A stretch of 64,000 nucleotides of DNA, taken from contig NC_068979.1 in the NCBI RefSeq assembly GCF_016808095.1, forward strand, positions 11,617,001-11,681,000. The letters are read 5' to 3'. The notes below the pieces were generated by a model. That model ran no database searches. It was not told the DNA's origin and saw only the letters and a list, made by a program, of their open reading frames with translations. The DNA is from Vigna angularis (taxonomy: Eukaryota; Streptophyta; Magnoliopsida; Fabales; Fabaceae). Positions 47,101-58,671 of this stretch are shown in pieces. The first letter of the stretch is position 1. Every line of letters begins with the position of its first letter. The translations under genes and the position numbers were made by a program.

Positions 47101-50100
47101 ATTCACAAAAATCAACAATAATCGACATTTTGTCATGTCCATCGTTATGATCGAGAAAGTTTTGAATTTGACATCGAAGAAATCTCAACCCCCACCAATA
47201 TCGCCCTAATCCGATTTCATTTAACGTCAAGTTTAAAGATTGGTGGTGTCATTGTGGTCGCTTCCAAGTAGTGCTGTCAAAACATGTTAATCAATTCGAC
47301 CCGGCTTAGGCCACTATGGGTTAGCCACTTAGTGAGCCAACCCAACCTGACTCATTTATTAGTAAGCTAAAAAAAATGCGAACCCAGGCTGAGCGATCAT
47401 GGGTTGATGGGTTGATTGCCTCGCTGGTTCACTTAATTACAAGTTTTTTTTTTCAATTCTAAAATGAATAACATTTTTTTTCTAATTAAAATATAAATAA
47501 ATTTTATTCCAAATTATTTTAAACTACATAGACAATTCAAAATAAAATTTTATTCCAAATTTTATTCCTTCAATGATTTTAAACATTGATCATTTTTGTG
47601 TCAATTATCCATTTATAAGATTAGAGTCTTGAATGGATAAATCTACAATATTTTAACCTCTTGAAGGATCTTCTTCTTTATTCTCATCTACAATTCAATA
47701 AAAAAGGGTGTTAACTAATAAATTAAAAAAATTGGGTGGGTTGGTGAGCTAACTGGGATCCTTAGTGAGTCGAGTTCAAAATTGGCCTAATCGAAATTTC
47801 AAATTTTTTTCTAACCCAACCTGGTCCAAACTCGTGGTGGATCGGGTTGACTCACGGGTTCCAACCTGTTTTGATAGCACTACTTCCAAATGAATCGCCT
47901 CCTTATCATCATGTTATTACCATTTGTGCATATTGTCATATACCATTAAGGAAATATATCGATGCTATATCATATCCTTAAATGCGACATAAGACATCAG
48001 AAATACCAACTACTATTATAATCCATAACAAGATGAATCAATCAATCTCGAATAAGCCCAAAAAATGTTCTTACTATGGTAAAGAAGATCATCATAGAAA
48101 GACATGTCGATTTCATCAATAATTTTAACATCTTTGTATTCATAATTCTTTAATATTAAGAAATTAGACTTTTGCCTTCTATTCTACCTTTTATTCTACC
48201 TAGTACATTCTACTCATAATGAGTATAAACCACAAATCACATGATGAACAACTACATCAAGTCTTCTATAACTAAACTCCTCTATGGTAACTGATTACAA
48301 AAGCTTGCAATCAATTACATTTGTGTGTTTACCATTTATAACTTCAGGTAATCGATTATATTATTATTGTAATCGATTATATTGGCGTGTAACATGAATT
48401 ACAACCTCGAGTAATCAATTATAACTTGTGATTACAAATCATAAAAGTTATGTGGTACATAACTTCACCTTTTACCCATTGTTAGAGCATAATTCATGCC
48501 GGAGGTGTACAACTTTTTCATTTAATATCGTGTGGAGCTACCCGACTTGTTTATTTACTTAATTTTTTAAAAATTTACCCATTTACGTAATATATATGGG
48601 AATCCAATTTGCCCATTTTCGTTATAGATTCTGAAATTTTGTTTGGCCATTTGAACTGAAAATGAATTTTGCATCTCAGATTCTGAAGCCTGCTTTCACG
48701 ATTATACGTGATAAAGAATCAAAATGTTTGCTCGTGTTCATCCGTGGCACTCGTAGCATAAAAGACACTCTAACAGATGCACTATGTGCTCCTGTCTCTT
48801 TCAATCACAACACGGTTTCAGGACATGCACACCGTGGTATGGATGCTGCAGCTTCTTGGATTGGAGAACGTTGCATTCCTGTACTACGTAAAGCTCTTTA
48901 TCAATACCCCGACTTCAAGATCAAGGTATTTCTTCATTTTACTTACTATGTTTTTTATAGTAATAATAATAATATTTCCATGTATTATATATATAGATCG
49001 TTGGACACTCCCTAGGTGGTGGTACTGCTGCACTGTTGACTTATAACCTTAGAGAAATTCAACAGTTTTCTTCAACAACTTGTGTTACCTTTGGCCCAGG
49101 TATACACACTTCTTTAATTAACACATTGAGTAACTAATTCAATATGGTTTTGTATTAGAATTAAAATAATTACATGTTTTTTATTAACAAGACGTTAATA
49201 GTTTCAAAATTGTAATTTTTGTAGCTGCCTGTATGACATTGGAATTGGCTGAGTTCGGAAAACCCTTTGTCACTTCCATTGTAAATGGTTCTGACATAGT
49301 GCCAACAATGTCAGCTTCTTCTGTTCATGATTTCATTGCTGAGGTAACAACGTACAATATTTTTGCCAAATATTTATTTGTTACAGGTTGATTTCTCATG
49401 ATATACTTTAGAAAAATGGTTTCATTCTTTGCAAAAAGTAAGCTTTTATGATTTGTATCGATTGAATAATTTACAGGATCGGACTAAGGATAATAAAAAC
49501 ATAAGCGGAATTAGAGCTACCTTATCTTTTGCCAAAGCTGTTACAAAATATGCAGCAAACTATTGTTACGAGGTAGCTTCAAGCTCCCTTCTTTATAATA
49601 TACATTTAAAACTGAAATCTGTGTGTGTTCTATAGGTATTAAGTCTCCTATTAGTTTTGCAAGAGTTTACACTTAATTGATTCAGTGATCTTACTAATTT
49701 TCTTATACAATATTGATCCTTCTCTCTGCCTAATAAAGGCTGTGAAGAAGCATGTGAAGAAGCATAAACACTCATGGTTACCGAAGTCCAAAGGTGAGAA
49801 CACTCACACATTGTCAGACAACTTGGGTGAAGCTTCTGGATCATCTGGGACATGGTTTTTACCTCTTTCAAGTGAAGAGCGCTTACAGATAGAATCTATT
49901 AATGACGATGCTGAATATATTTCTAGCAACGAAGGATCTGACAATATTGATGACTCAGATGACGATGAAGAACAATTGTTGAATCAAACGGGGAATCATG
50001 AAGAAGATAGTGTAAGTCAAGATACAACATTAGCTCGGCGACGTCTTTATCCACCCGGCAGGATCTTGCATATGATCACTTCACAGATGTCTGAAAATTC

Positions 50101-50287
50101 AAACTCAAACCACAATGATGCTGATGAAAAACATGTCTGCTTATATCAAACGCCTACACAGCTGTATGGAAAACTCAGATTTTCTAGAGGAATGATATTT
50201 GATCATCGCACGAAAAAGTATATGAACAATCTGCAACAATTAATCGATAAACTAGAGAAAAGTGATTCAAATATCGTGGAGGATTAA
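41182..50287 (+). CDS. class 3 lipase (sn1-specific diacylglycerol lipase-like)
   Basis: Alpha/beta-hydrolase expected to release fatty acids from mono- or diacylglycerols, probably membrane-associated. Exons: 41182-41337, 41420-41623, 48680-48925, 48997-49099, 49225-49343, 49477-49572, 49739-50287; all GT-AG and in frame, 490 codons. Residues 15-32 are a hydrophobic anchor; 80-118 match the lipase_3 N-terminal region; ILKPAFTIIRD opens the catalytic domain. The nucleophile elbow GHSLGGG puts the Ser at 207 and the second catalytic residue is probably Asp260 in NGSDIVP. An acidic run lies near 370-385, then the family tail LYPPGRILHMI. Similar to Arabidopsis AT3G14075 (from memory) but shorter, lacking most of the region between the domain and the tail. 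Intron 2 is 7056 bp of nested transposons. AATAAA at 50345. Confidence 0.9.
42013..42510 (-). mobile_element. TRIM retrotransposon in lipase intron 2
   Basis: Two similar segments of about 200 bp (about 42020-42213, ending TTTCCAGCA, and 42313-42510, from TGTTAGG to TTCCAACA) flank about 100 bp. On the - strand the right segment is the 5' LTR; ACAAGTGGTATCAAAG (about 42302-42316) is the LTR end plus Met-tRNA primer site; TCGAGGGGGAGATA (about 42213-42227) is the polypurine tract before the other LTR. No coding capacity. The far end of the left LTR is diverged, so its limit is approximate. Confidence 0.75.
42660..43055 (-). pseudogene. possible retrotransposon-associated ORF fragment
   Basis: The - strand reads LPYSQLIKTFMEHYKVLLND then GFVKNIDGQWVHK, and after a stop continues towards 42660. 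It faintly resembles the 'putative plant transposon protein' frames that accompany plant retroelements. This is a weak resemblance from memory; no catalytic motif is visible. Confidence 0.3.
43222..43327. repeat. GC-capped foldback
   Basis: Two arms of about 40 bp: AACTGAAGTCATTTAGGGGG... and its inverse ending CCCCTCAAATGACTTTAGTT, separated by a C-rich loop (about 43268-43286, GCCCCCCTCCCCCCG). The arms pair almost completely. Confidence 0.8.
44041..46211 (-). mobile_element. solo LTR E, antisense, in lipase intron 2
   Basis: Reads TGTAACATCCCC at the left and AGGGTCTTACA at the right, 2171 bp, with exact 5-bp duplication AGTTT (44036-44040, 46212-46216). Antisense common blocks: GGATGATCATCG (44299), AAGGGTGAGCTA (44358), AGCTCCCCTTACGG (45665). 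Dyads such as ACTCGCTTCAGCGAGT (about 45170) and AACGCG repeats (45855-45915) are inside. A Trp/Asp/Leu-rich repeated phrase CTACTCTGTCC...CTGGATCTTCGG occurs three times at 44560-44715. Confidence 0.88.
47269..47882. mobile_element. hAT-type MITE in lipase intron 2
   Basis: Ends TAGTGCTGTCAAAACATG and, inversely, TAGTGCTATCAAAACAGG; flanked by CTTCCAAG (47261-47268) and CTTCCAAA (47883-47890), an 8-bp duplication with one mismatch. Subterminal GGGTT/AACCC and CGGGT motifs occur at both ends. No transposase. Confidence 0.85.
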
Positions 50288-52290
50288 CTTAGAGGTAACA
50301 CAGATTTTATTTGTTGTAACTATTTGTTTTGGAGTTTGTTAAAGAATAAAAGTTGTATTTGTTTTTTTTTTTACTTTATTTATTTATACAGTCATCCAAT
50401 AAATTTTTCATCTTCCTCTGATAAAAAAATTTATTTTAAAGATATTTGAGTTGAGAGAAATCATAATATATACAAAACAGATAAGTTGTATTTTATTTTT
50501 CTTTTATGGTAAGGAGAGTGAAACATGATTCAATAATGAATTTATCAAACATTTTGATGATGCAAATAAAATATTATCAAAGAAATGACACTACGGATTT
50601 TGAGTGTTTTTTCACCCATTTTGATAATGGGAAATTTTGATTTGGAAATTTTGATTTTTTTTAGTGTGATGGCAGAAGTTCAGATACTAACATTGTAAAA
50701 ATAATTAGCTTATATTGTTTCATTGTGTTGGTATTGTTTATTTTTTATAACTGTATATTATATGTGAGTAGAGATAATATAAAGAATAGTAAAAACACAT
50801 AGTTCATAGTTATGCTCACACAATACACATTTAATATACAATTTAAATATATTCATTCTTAGTGAGATTAAGGTTGTGAAGTGAAAAATGTTAACGAGAA
50901 ACTTAAATAAAAATTGAAAATATATACAGATATATTCTAATTAAAGTATTAATTTTGAAAAGTAAATTAATGATTACTGGTTAAGTGTGGACATTATGAT
51001 ATCTAGGTTAATGAATTATTTGTGAGTTTACTTGTTTGTTTGATGTATAGATCATTTTTTTCATTGTAAAGTTTGCATTTGCATTTTAGTAGTTTTGACG
51101 TTTTAACTTGCATATTATGTTTTGATTTTAATGAAGACGAAGTAGATAATATTGAAAATTTTGTGAATCTATAACTTCGGTTAACTAGGAACTGATGTTA
51201 TATGGTTGTTTTTATTTTGTTTGTTCCGAAACAGATGTCTAAAGATATACAAAATTTTGAAACATCCGTTTTTTTTTTTAATTATTCTCTAAATATTTAA
51301 ATAAAGAAAATTTTCTTATAGAGCCTAAAGTGCAAAGACTTTAACAACTCAACAAACTTTTCCAAACTTCTGCTACTTCATGATGGTTGTGGTCTCCAGA
51401 ATTCCGAGCTCAAGTGAATTTATCATGTCAATAGAGATTAAACATGTAATTAATATGAACATAAATAAATAATTTTGATAATTTTGTTATTTATAATATA
51501 ATTTATTATGTGTATGAATTCTCATCTAAATCGGTTTGGACTTCAGCCTAGTGACCTATTTATTTTATACGAACAAGTGTATAATCATATCCTAATAAGT
51601 TACAAAATAGTCGGTGAATAGATTGATAGATAATAGACTAAACCACCTAATGCTAGTTACATATCATCCAGACAAAACATGTTTAAATATAGACATTTAG
51701 GATATATTCAATTATAAATTGTGATACATCATCATAGATCATAGGACAAGACCAATATTAATATGAATGAAGGATTCTCCATCATTTATGGAACAAAACT
51801 ACAAAGAAATTATATCTAAAACAATTTCACAAACTGATAAGATAAGAACACCTATTTATATATAATAGTTTAACTTTATTTCAGTTAATTTGATTTTTTC
51901 AACCGTTAAAATAATAATCCAAACTCAACAAATTATTAATAATAGAGCAAATTATTTTAAATATTAAATTTAATGTTAAATTTTGACCAATATATTTCAA
52001 ATTCCGACTTAACAAAAATAACATTTAAAAGATAAACTATTACAACACTCAAAAAAAGTTAAATAAAAAATTAACACGCTGCATGATGTTTCCTTTATAA
52101 TATCAAGAAATATCATTAAAATGACTTGGGTCAATGGTGGTACTTAATTAATTAGTATTTCATTGAACTAAGAAACAACTATGAAATGCAGTAAGAAGAA
52201 AACAACTCAATGCCAAAGTTGACGAGACTTTCTTTTTTCTGACTAACTTTGTAATTGTTTTATTTAATTGAGAAAGAAATCACTTAGATT
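50288..52290. other. 3' flank of the lipase gene and AT-rich spacer
   Basis: A likely polyadenylation signal AATAAA is at 50345-50350. Beyond it the DNA is AT-rich and I see no gene, RNA or repeat. Confidence 0.7.
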
Positions 52291-53687
52291 CACTATTGCA
52301 CTCAAAGCCAATGGCACCGGTTACTTTAGTCTATAGGCACCGGTTCTTGACCCGAAGCATATATGGACGAGGTAAAAAGTTTACATTTTTATGACTCGAT
52401 TGTTGTGAACCGAGGCAATATAGGATTAGAACTCGGTTCAAAGGGAACCGAGGCAGTATGGTCTTCCTGGTTTCCCCATCAGGACGTCGCCGACCACCGC
52501 CGACAAGATCGTCATATTTTCAACTCCCAATTCATGTGCTTTTTCCACAGCCAATTTGCCCGCATTGCTCATCCCATTCTTGAGTTTTCACCTTCTCCAT
52601 TTTTCCGGTCATCAAACGTTTCCCTTAATCCCCAATTGGTGAATCCTTCGTGTGAATCCTGCATCAGAAGCCAACATCTTAGTTCTTCCATCAACATACC
52701 AAAACAGACCACCCTCTAAAGTCTTCTTCTCCAACGACATTCCAGATGCAACCTGCAAGAAATAGAAAGGAGGGAACCAGAAACAGGAACCAGAAAGAGG
52801 GCCACCAGAAACATGGAAATAAAAAGGCATCGGACCACCACAGAACCACCAAAAAACCAAGACGCCGCCGCGATATTTCCCCCAATCTCTCTCTCTCTCT
52901 CTCCTTCGCACCGAACCACTACGACTCCACCAATCTCTCTCTCTCTCTCTCCTTCGCACCACAGAGCACTGCCGTCATCAACCCTAAATCACCAATAAGC
53001 AAAAAACATGGCGTCACTTCATCCAACGTGAGAAACGGCGGCTCTGATGACTGGCCTCGGCGAAGACGTGGCGCGAAGAAGCAACGACGTTTCTCTCTCG
53101 GGGAGTTGGCTTCTGGGGTAGAGTTGAGGGAGGCTATGGCTTCGGAGACGTTGGGGATGGAGGAGGGGTCTTTACGGGCGGAAGCCGGGCCAGATCTGTA
53201 GATCTGAGATATTTCACCGCTACCGGGCATCGCTTACTCTTCAAATCTGTAGATCTGAGATGGTGGTGGCTCCGGCGGCGACGGGGCAGGCAGCTCAAGG
53301 AACTACTGTGGCGTAGAGAAAAATGGGAGAGGTATGCTGGGTTTTCATGGCTTGAAAGAGCATTTGGGGAGAAGTTTCGGATGTCCAAGCCCAAGGCTTA
53401 TATGCTTCGGTCAAAATGAGGCCGAAGTAGCTTTTGATACCAGGTCCAAGAGGGACCGATGTCGTAGAAGCGTGCTCAATGCGTGAGTTGCAGGTGTGAC
53501 AGAGGCTTTATGCCTCGGTTCTGTATGCAACCGAGGTATATCAACTGGTAGGTGGGTTTTAGGCACCGGTTCTTCCTACAACCGAGGTCGTAGCATTTTT
53601 CTGCTTCAGTCCTGTATGCATCCGAGGTCTATAAGGTCCTCTTAATTTCAGTTTTGCCACCGCGTTTTGATAGACAGCAGTTTAGTG
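52291..53687. mobile_element. CACTA-like non-autonomous element
   Basis: CACTA at 52291 and TAGTG at 53683-53687 bracket DNA with many short subterminal motifs in both orientations: GGCACCGGTTCTT, GAACCGAGGC, CCTCGGTTCTGTATGCA. Subterminal arrays like this are usual for En/Spm elements. The 3-bp flanks (ATT and TGA) do not match, so the exact ends are uncertain. The middle (52480-53390) is GC-rich with a 56-bp tandem duplication around two (CT)n runs at 52885-52955 and a doubled TCTGTAGATCTGAGAT (53195 and 53245); no known protein. Confidence 0.55.
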
Positions 53688-55265
53688 TGAAATGATGTAT
53701 ATTGTGCGAGTTTAAAACCAAATATTGTACTAGTGATTCCTCACTCTAGATAAATACGAGACATTGTTAATTTATTTAACTAAAACAAAACAATTATTTA
53801 ATATTAACAAATACGAATGGATATTTAAATAGTTTAATATAACATATATATTGTAATAGTGGAACCAACCTCTATATATGAATTTCACGACTTAATTAGG
53901 AACATAGTTTCATCAAACATGTTGTACATAAAGCTTTAAAAAAATTGAGAATTCAAATCCTGTTTCTATATTTAATACTTCCTAGTTCCTCTCCTTCTTC
54001 TTTTACTCTAACCTAATCTTCATCTATCTTTCTATCTATATCTTTATTTTTCGCTCTAACCTAATCTTCATCGTTTCTAATGATCATCTCCTTCAGGTTC
54101 GTGATTTCTATGTTTATGCCCTTTTATTTTTGCAATTCGTATTATATCAAAAGCCATTTCTCAAAGGTATTAGTTCATGTGCAGCGTCAACTCACCATCT
54201 CATGTGAGGAACAGTCGATTAACACAAGTTTCTTACACTTCGTAGTCCTATGATGCCTTGTGAACTAATATTTCTGCCATGTTATCATTGTGAAATATAT
54301 GTCTATGTCTTTGTATCACAATGAGTTGTATATATTCATTGCATCATATCATCTTGGTGCATTCTTAGAAGGAAACATTCTATATTTTTATAGGTCCGAA
54401 GTTATGGATTTATTATAGAAGAATTTATTTGCTGGGATTTATTATAGAAGAATTTATACTTAATTTTATTTTGTGATTGATACGTTCATCATGTATCCTT
54501 TAAGTATATATTTTGTTTGTATGTCTTATTTTTCTTGTCTTTGATATGTGTTCTGATTACAAAATTAAGGTCCTGTGATTTGTTGAGTATTAATAGTGGA
54601 GTTTAATGGTCTAATCATCAATAAAATTTTTAGGGCGATTGTCTTATATCCCAAAACTAGTTGTACGACCCATAAGAATATTTATAATAAATTTATATTG
54701 TTATTCTTGAACAAATATTTTAAATTTTATTGGGAGTATTAACATATCGTAAATTAGATGTAGGATAGGATAAAGAAGATTTTGGTTAACAGAGTCAAGT
54801 TCTATTAACCACCATAATCCACCACACTGACTAGTTTCTCTATTACTGGCATGTGGTGTTTGAGGTTTTGATTGTGTACTTGGTGTTTTTACTATTTTTT
54901 TAATTATTAAATATATCTTCTTTTGTACTACAGATCTGATTGTTTTGAATTTTAATATGACCAATTGATACTTTTAGCAGGCACAGCATCACTATGCTAT
55001 AGGTTTGAGGATATTGTATCAGTTAGTTTTTGAGATAAATCAGGTCAGAATCAATGCTTTATATTTCAACAGGAAGTAATAGCTTGATTATTAAAAGCCT
55101 TGGTGTATCTGTGTTATTATTCAACCCTCAAAGCATTTGTTTCACACTTCTTAGGACTGCATTTTTATTTTGTTGTGTTTTATTTTTTATTTGTAGTTGC
55201 TGATTTGTTTTTGTATGCTTTGCCTGAAGTCAATGATGGTTTTGTCTTTAAGTTATAAGTTTTCT
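53688..55265. other. AT-rich region, no gene assigned
   Basis: The phrase CTCTAACCTAATCTTCATC occurs twice at 54006-54075. The region has long T-rich stretches like an intron or untranslated sequence, but no coding exon is recognised. The gypsy element at 55266 interrupts it; the flank resumes at 63757. Confidence 0.5.
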
Positions 55266-57263
55266 TGTAACACCCAAAAAATTAATTTTTTTAAACGTAA
55301 CACCCCAAAAATTAAACACAAAATTATTTCATTAATAATATAAACATCGTACAATATTACAATCATCCATTTAGGAGTAACATAGTTCACACTGGAAATA
55401 CATTATTTTTTTTTAACATCATTAAAACACTCCTAAATTTATTTATTTATTTTTTTGTTTTTTTTTAAATTACTCTTCCTTTTTCTGCTGCTTCCTCCTT
55501 CACTTGTATTGGTTCGGACGTCGTTCCGTCATCTGCTCCCGTATAACATAAACGTTATATGATCATCGCAAAAATAAGATTTTCCGGCACAAACAAACAA
55601 GTAAGGGTGAGCTACCATGCAAAATTCAAAGAAAAGCATTACACTATTATTATACGTGATACATTCACCATAAATTCTTGTAAGATGCAATTATCATACT
55701 AGATTCTATTATCCGGATATAATGTTGATGAAAGTCTCGGGTGGTCATGTACTTGTGGTGATATCTACAACACAGTTATGGCCAAATATAATATATCACA
55801 TCACCCACAAGGTTAGTCCATTAACGTCTATGAACATAGACTAGGACTTCCTACTACTCTCACCATATAACACATCCTTCTCTAATTGAGACTGGACAAT
55901 TATTAGAGTTTTAGGATAACCACCAACAACAGGACTCTCAACATCAACATATACACTAATACCATACCATTATAGAGTCTCTCCCCGAGACTCATACTAT
56001 ATTTCAAATGCATAATTTCATATCAAACATCATAAAATACATTGATAATAGAATTCATACAAGATAATTGTAAACAAATTAACAATCATAAAATATTACT
56101 ATAATTGGTTAGAGAAGAATCAAGTATTTGACAATCATAAAAAAAATCATCTTAATATAAAAATTATTGGGGAAACAAGAAGTTGAATCTGGCAGAGCCG
56201 GTTAGACAACTTCCCATCCTTCCAAAACTACAATATAAATAAATAAGGAAAACAAAAAAAAAAGTTTGGGGAAACAAGAAGTTGAATCTGGCAGAGCCGG
56301 TTAGACAACTTCTCATCCTTCCAAAAATACAATATAAATAAACAAGGAAAAGAATAAAAAGTTTGGGGAAACAAGAAGTTGAATCTGGCAAGGCCGGTTA
56401 GACAACTTCTCATCCTTCCAAAAATTACAATATAAATAAATAAGGAAAGCCGTAAAAAGTTTGGGGAAACAAGAAGTTGAATCTGGCAAGGCCGGTTAGA
56501 CAACTTCTCATCCTTCTAAAAATACAATATAATTAAAAAAGGAAAGCCGTAAAAAGTTTGGGGAAACAAGAAGTTGAATCTGGCAAAGCCGGTTAGACAA
56601 CTTCTCATCCTTCCAACAATACAAAAGAAGCAACTAATAACATACAAATAGCATAACATAATCAATATCGCATTTTACAACTATCAAACTTGGATCTCCT
56701 CACAGAAGCATGTTCTTATTCAAAATTCAGATTATACAGAAACAAAATGCTTCATATTCAAGATTTAAGATCAAACAAAAGCAAAATATTACATATTCAA
56801 GACTCAGAATAGTACAAAACAAAAACTTAAGAGTAACTCCCCTTACCTCTATTCTAGACTTAATCTTCTCCTTAGAAGCCGTTCTCCGAAAACTTCCAGA
56901 ATTTCCCCTTTGCAACTAGAATTTCCTCCAACTCTCTTCTCTCAAAATTTCTCTCAATTTTTGGCACAAGTTTCAGCCTTCCTCATGCTTGCTATTTATA
57001 GGCTAATATTTGGCACTATTTAGTTTTTTTTTTTAATAATATTTTATTATAAATAATATTTAAATCCCATTACAGAAAGTTGTTCCCCCTTAACTCCACT
57101 TCTAAAAGTAGTTTTGTCTTTTTATTTATTTATTATTTTTTTTAATATTTTATTAAAAATACTATTTTATAAAAAATAATATTTTGACTTCACCACCAAA
57201 AGTGTCTTGCTCACCATTCCACTTCTGAAAGGTTCTTTGTCATTTTGCAATCATATTATTTTA

Positions 57264-57296
<33 letters not shown>

Positions 57297-57335
57297 TTTA
57301 TTATTATTATTATTATTTTTTTTATGGACTTTACA
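55266..57335 (-). repeat. 3' LTR of the Tekay-type gypsy element
   Basis: Starts TGTAACACCC and ends GACTTTACA in + orientation, 2070 bp. A few percent different from 61683-63756. Contains the common blocks at about 55559, 55603 and 56835, and five 98-bp tandem units (56167-56620). Confidence 0.93.
56167..56620 (-). repeat. 98-bp tandem array, five units
   Basis: Units start TTGGGGAAACAAGAAGTTGA at 56167, 56265, 56363, 56461 and 56558. Each contains GGCCGGTTAGACAACTTCTC, with small differences. Confidence 0.95.
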
Positions 57336-57379
57336 TTCTCTCCAACAACAAAAATTTTCGACCTCGAAAATTCGACACT

Positions 57380-57922
57380 TCATAAAAAAAGATGGGGATA
57401 AGAATGTTTTACATCATCTTCTAATTCCCATGTAGAATCACCTGTTTTCCTATCCCAAACTACCCTGACTAAGTTGATAGTCTTCCCTCTGAGCTCCTTT
57501 GTCTTAGTGTCTTCTACACAAACAAGTTGTGCTTCTACGGAGAGATCCTCTTTGATTTGAATCTCTTCTACTTCTAGAATGTGAGAAGGATCAGGAACAT
57601 ATTTTCTTAGTTGAGAAACGTGAAAAACTGAATGGAGTTTGGCTAACTGAGGGGGTAACGCCATCTCGTAAGCGACTGGCCCAATTCTTCTCAAAATTTG
57701 ATATGGACCAATGAACTTAGGAGAAAGTTTCTTCGGACGAAGAGCCCTTCCTACTCCCGTGGTTGAAGTGACCCGTAAAAAGACATGATCTCCGACTACA
57801 AACTCCAATGGTCTTCTCCTTTGATCAGCATATGACTTTTCTCTACTCTGCGAAGCCTTCATTCTTTCTCGTATCAACTTTACTTTGTCTATGGTCTGTT
57901 GTAGTAATTCAGGTCCTATCAA
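57380..57922 (-). pseudogene. gypsy integrase C-terminus with chromodomain
   Basis: 180 codons at the 3' end of pol. It holds the integrase GPY/F module (LSPKFIGPYQILRRIGPVAY, then LHSVFHVSQLRKY) and ends with a chromodomain-like segment (VRVVWDRKTGDSTWELEDDV) that places the element among chromoviruses of the Tekay/Del clade. Such domains are thought to guide integration to heterochromatin. It is separated from the integrase core by a TGA in the sequence RRC-stop-TPLCWYQDS, where related elements have Arg, so a CGA-to-TGA change. Confidence 0.88.
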
Positions 57923-58671
57923 AGCCTTTTCACTGTCCTGGTACCAGCATAAAGGAGTTCAACATCGTCTTCCATACAAAGCCTCGTAAGGTGTCATTCC
58001 AATACTAGCATGAAAGCTATTATTGTAGGTGAATTCCACTAGAGGAAGTACTTCATCCCAACTACCCAAATGATCCAATACACAAGTTCTCAGTAGGTCT
58101 TCTAATGATTGGATGGTTCTTTCAGATTGTCCATCGGTTTGGGATGATACGCGGAACTCATTCCTAACTTGCTGCCCATAGCTTCTTGTAAAGTTTGCCA
58201 GAATCTAAAAGTGAATCTTGGGTCTCGATCTGACACAATGCTTGAAGGGACGCCGTGCAATCTTACTATCTCTTTTATGTACAGTTGTGCCAACTTAGCC
58301 ATTGACATTCTCAGATTTATTGCTAAAAAGTGAGCAGTTTTTGTTAATCGGTCAATGATGACCCAGATAGAATCATTACCTCTTACTGTCCGTGGTAAAT
58401 GAGTGACAAAATCCATAGCAATGCTATCCCATTTCCATTCTAGTATGTCTAATTGTTGTAGCAATCCTCCAGGTTTCTGATGTTCCACTTTTGCCTTCTG
58501 ACAAATTAAACAAGTCGCTACAAATTGTGCTACTTCCTTCATCATTCCTGGCCACCAAAAGGACTCCTTGAGATCTTGATACATTTTAGTCATACCGGGA
58601 TGTATGCTAAAACGACTTTTGTGTCCTTCTTCAAAGATTAGTCTTTTTATATCTGCATTGTCTGTACACAT
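57923..58671 (-). pseudogene. gypsy integrase zinc finger and core
   Basis: The open part (58671-58102) has the HHCC finger (FSIHPGMTKMYQDLKESFWW, CLICQKAKVEH) and the first two catalytic Asp residues (WDSIAMDFVTHLP, SIVSDRDPRFTF). A frameshift near 58125 then moves the reading to another frame with TDGQSERTIQSLEDLLRTC, which holds the catalytic Glu, and on to GMTPYEALYGRRC before the stop. All three catalytic residues are therefore encoded but not in one frame. Confidence 0.88.

Larger units (their letters stand above)
41680..48620 (+). mobile_element. MULE with long terminal inverted repeats filling lipase intron 2
   Basis: The left arm (41680-42012) is repeated inversely on the right (about 48270-48620): both start near ATGACC/ATGGGCAAATTGGATT, share GTAATTCATGTTA and contain TAATCGATTAC palindromes. 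At 48050-48120 the + strand reads PKKCSYYGKEDHHRKTC, resembling the C-terminal zinc knuckle of Mutator transposases, so this was probably an autonomous MULE, now gutted. No convincing 9-bp duplication was found. Without it the intron would be about 115 bp, a normal plant size. Confidence 0.65.

Noticed and set aside
52612..53394. Several overlapping open frames of 60-150 codons on both strands
   Set aside because: They overlap in many frames in GC-rich, CT-repeat DNA inside a transposon-like unit, and none has a recognisable domain.
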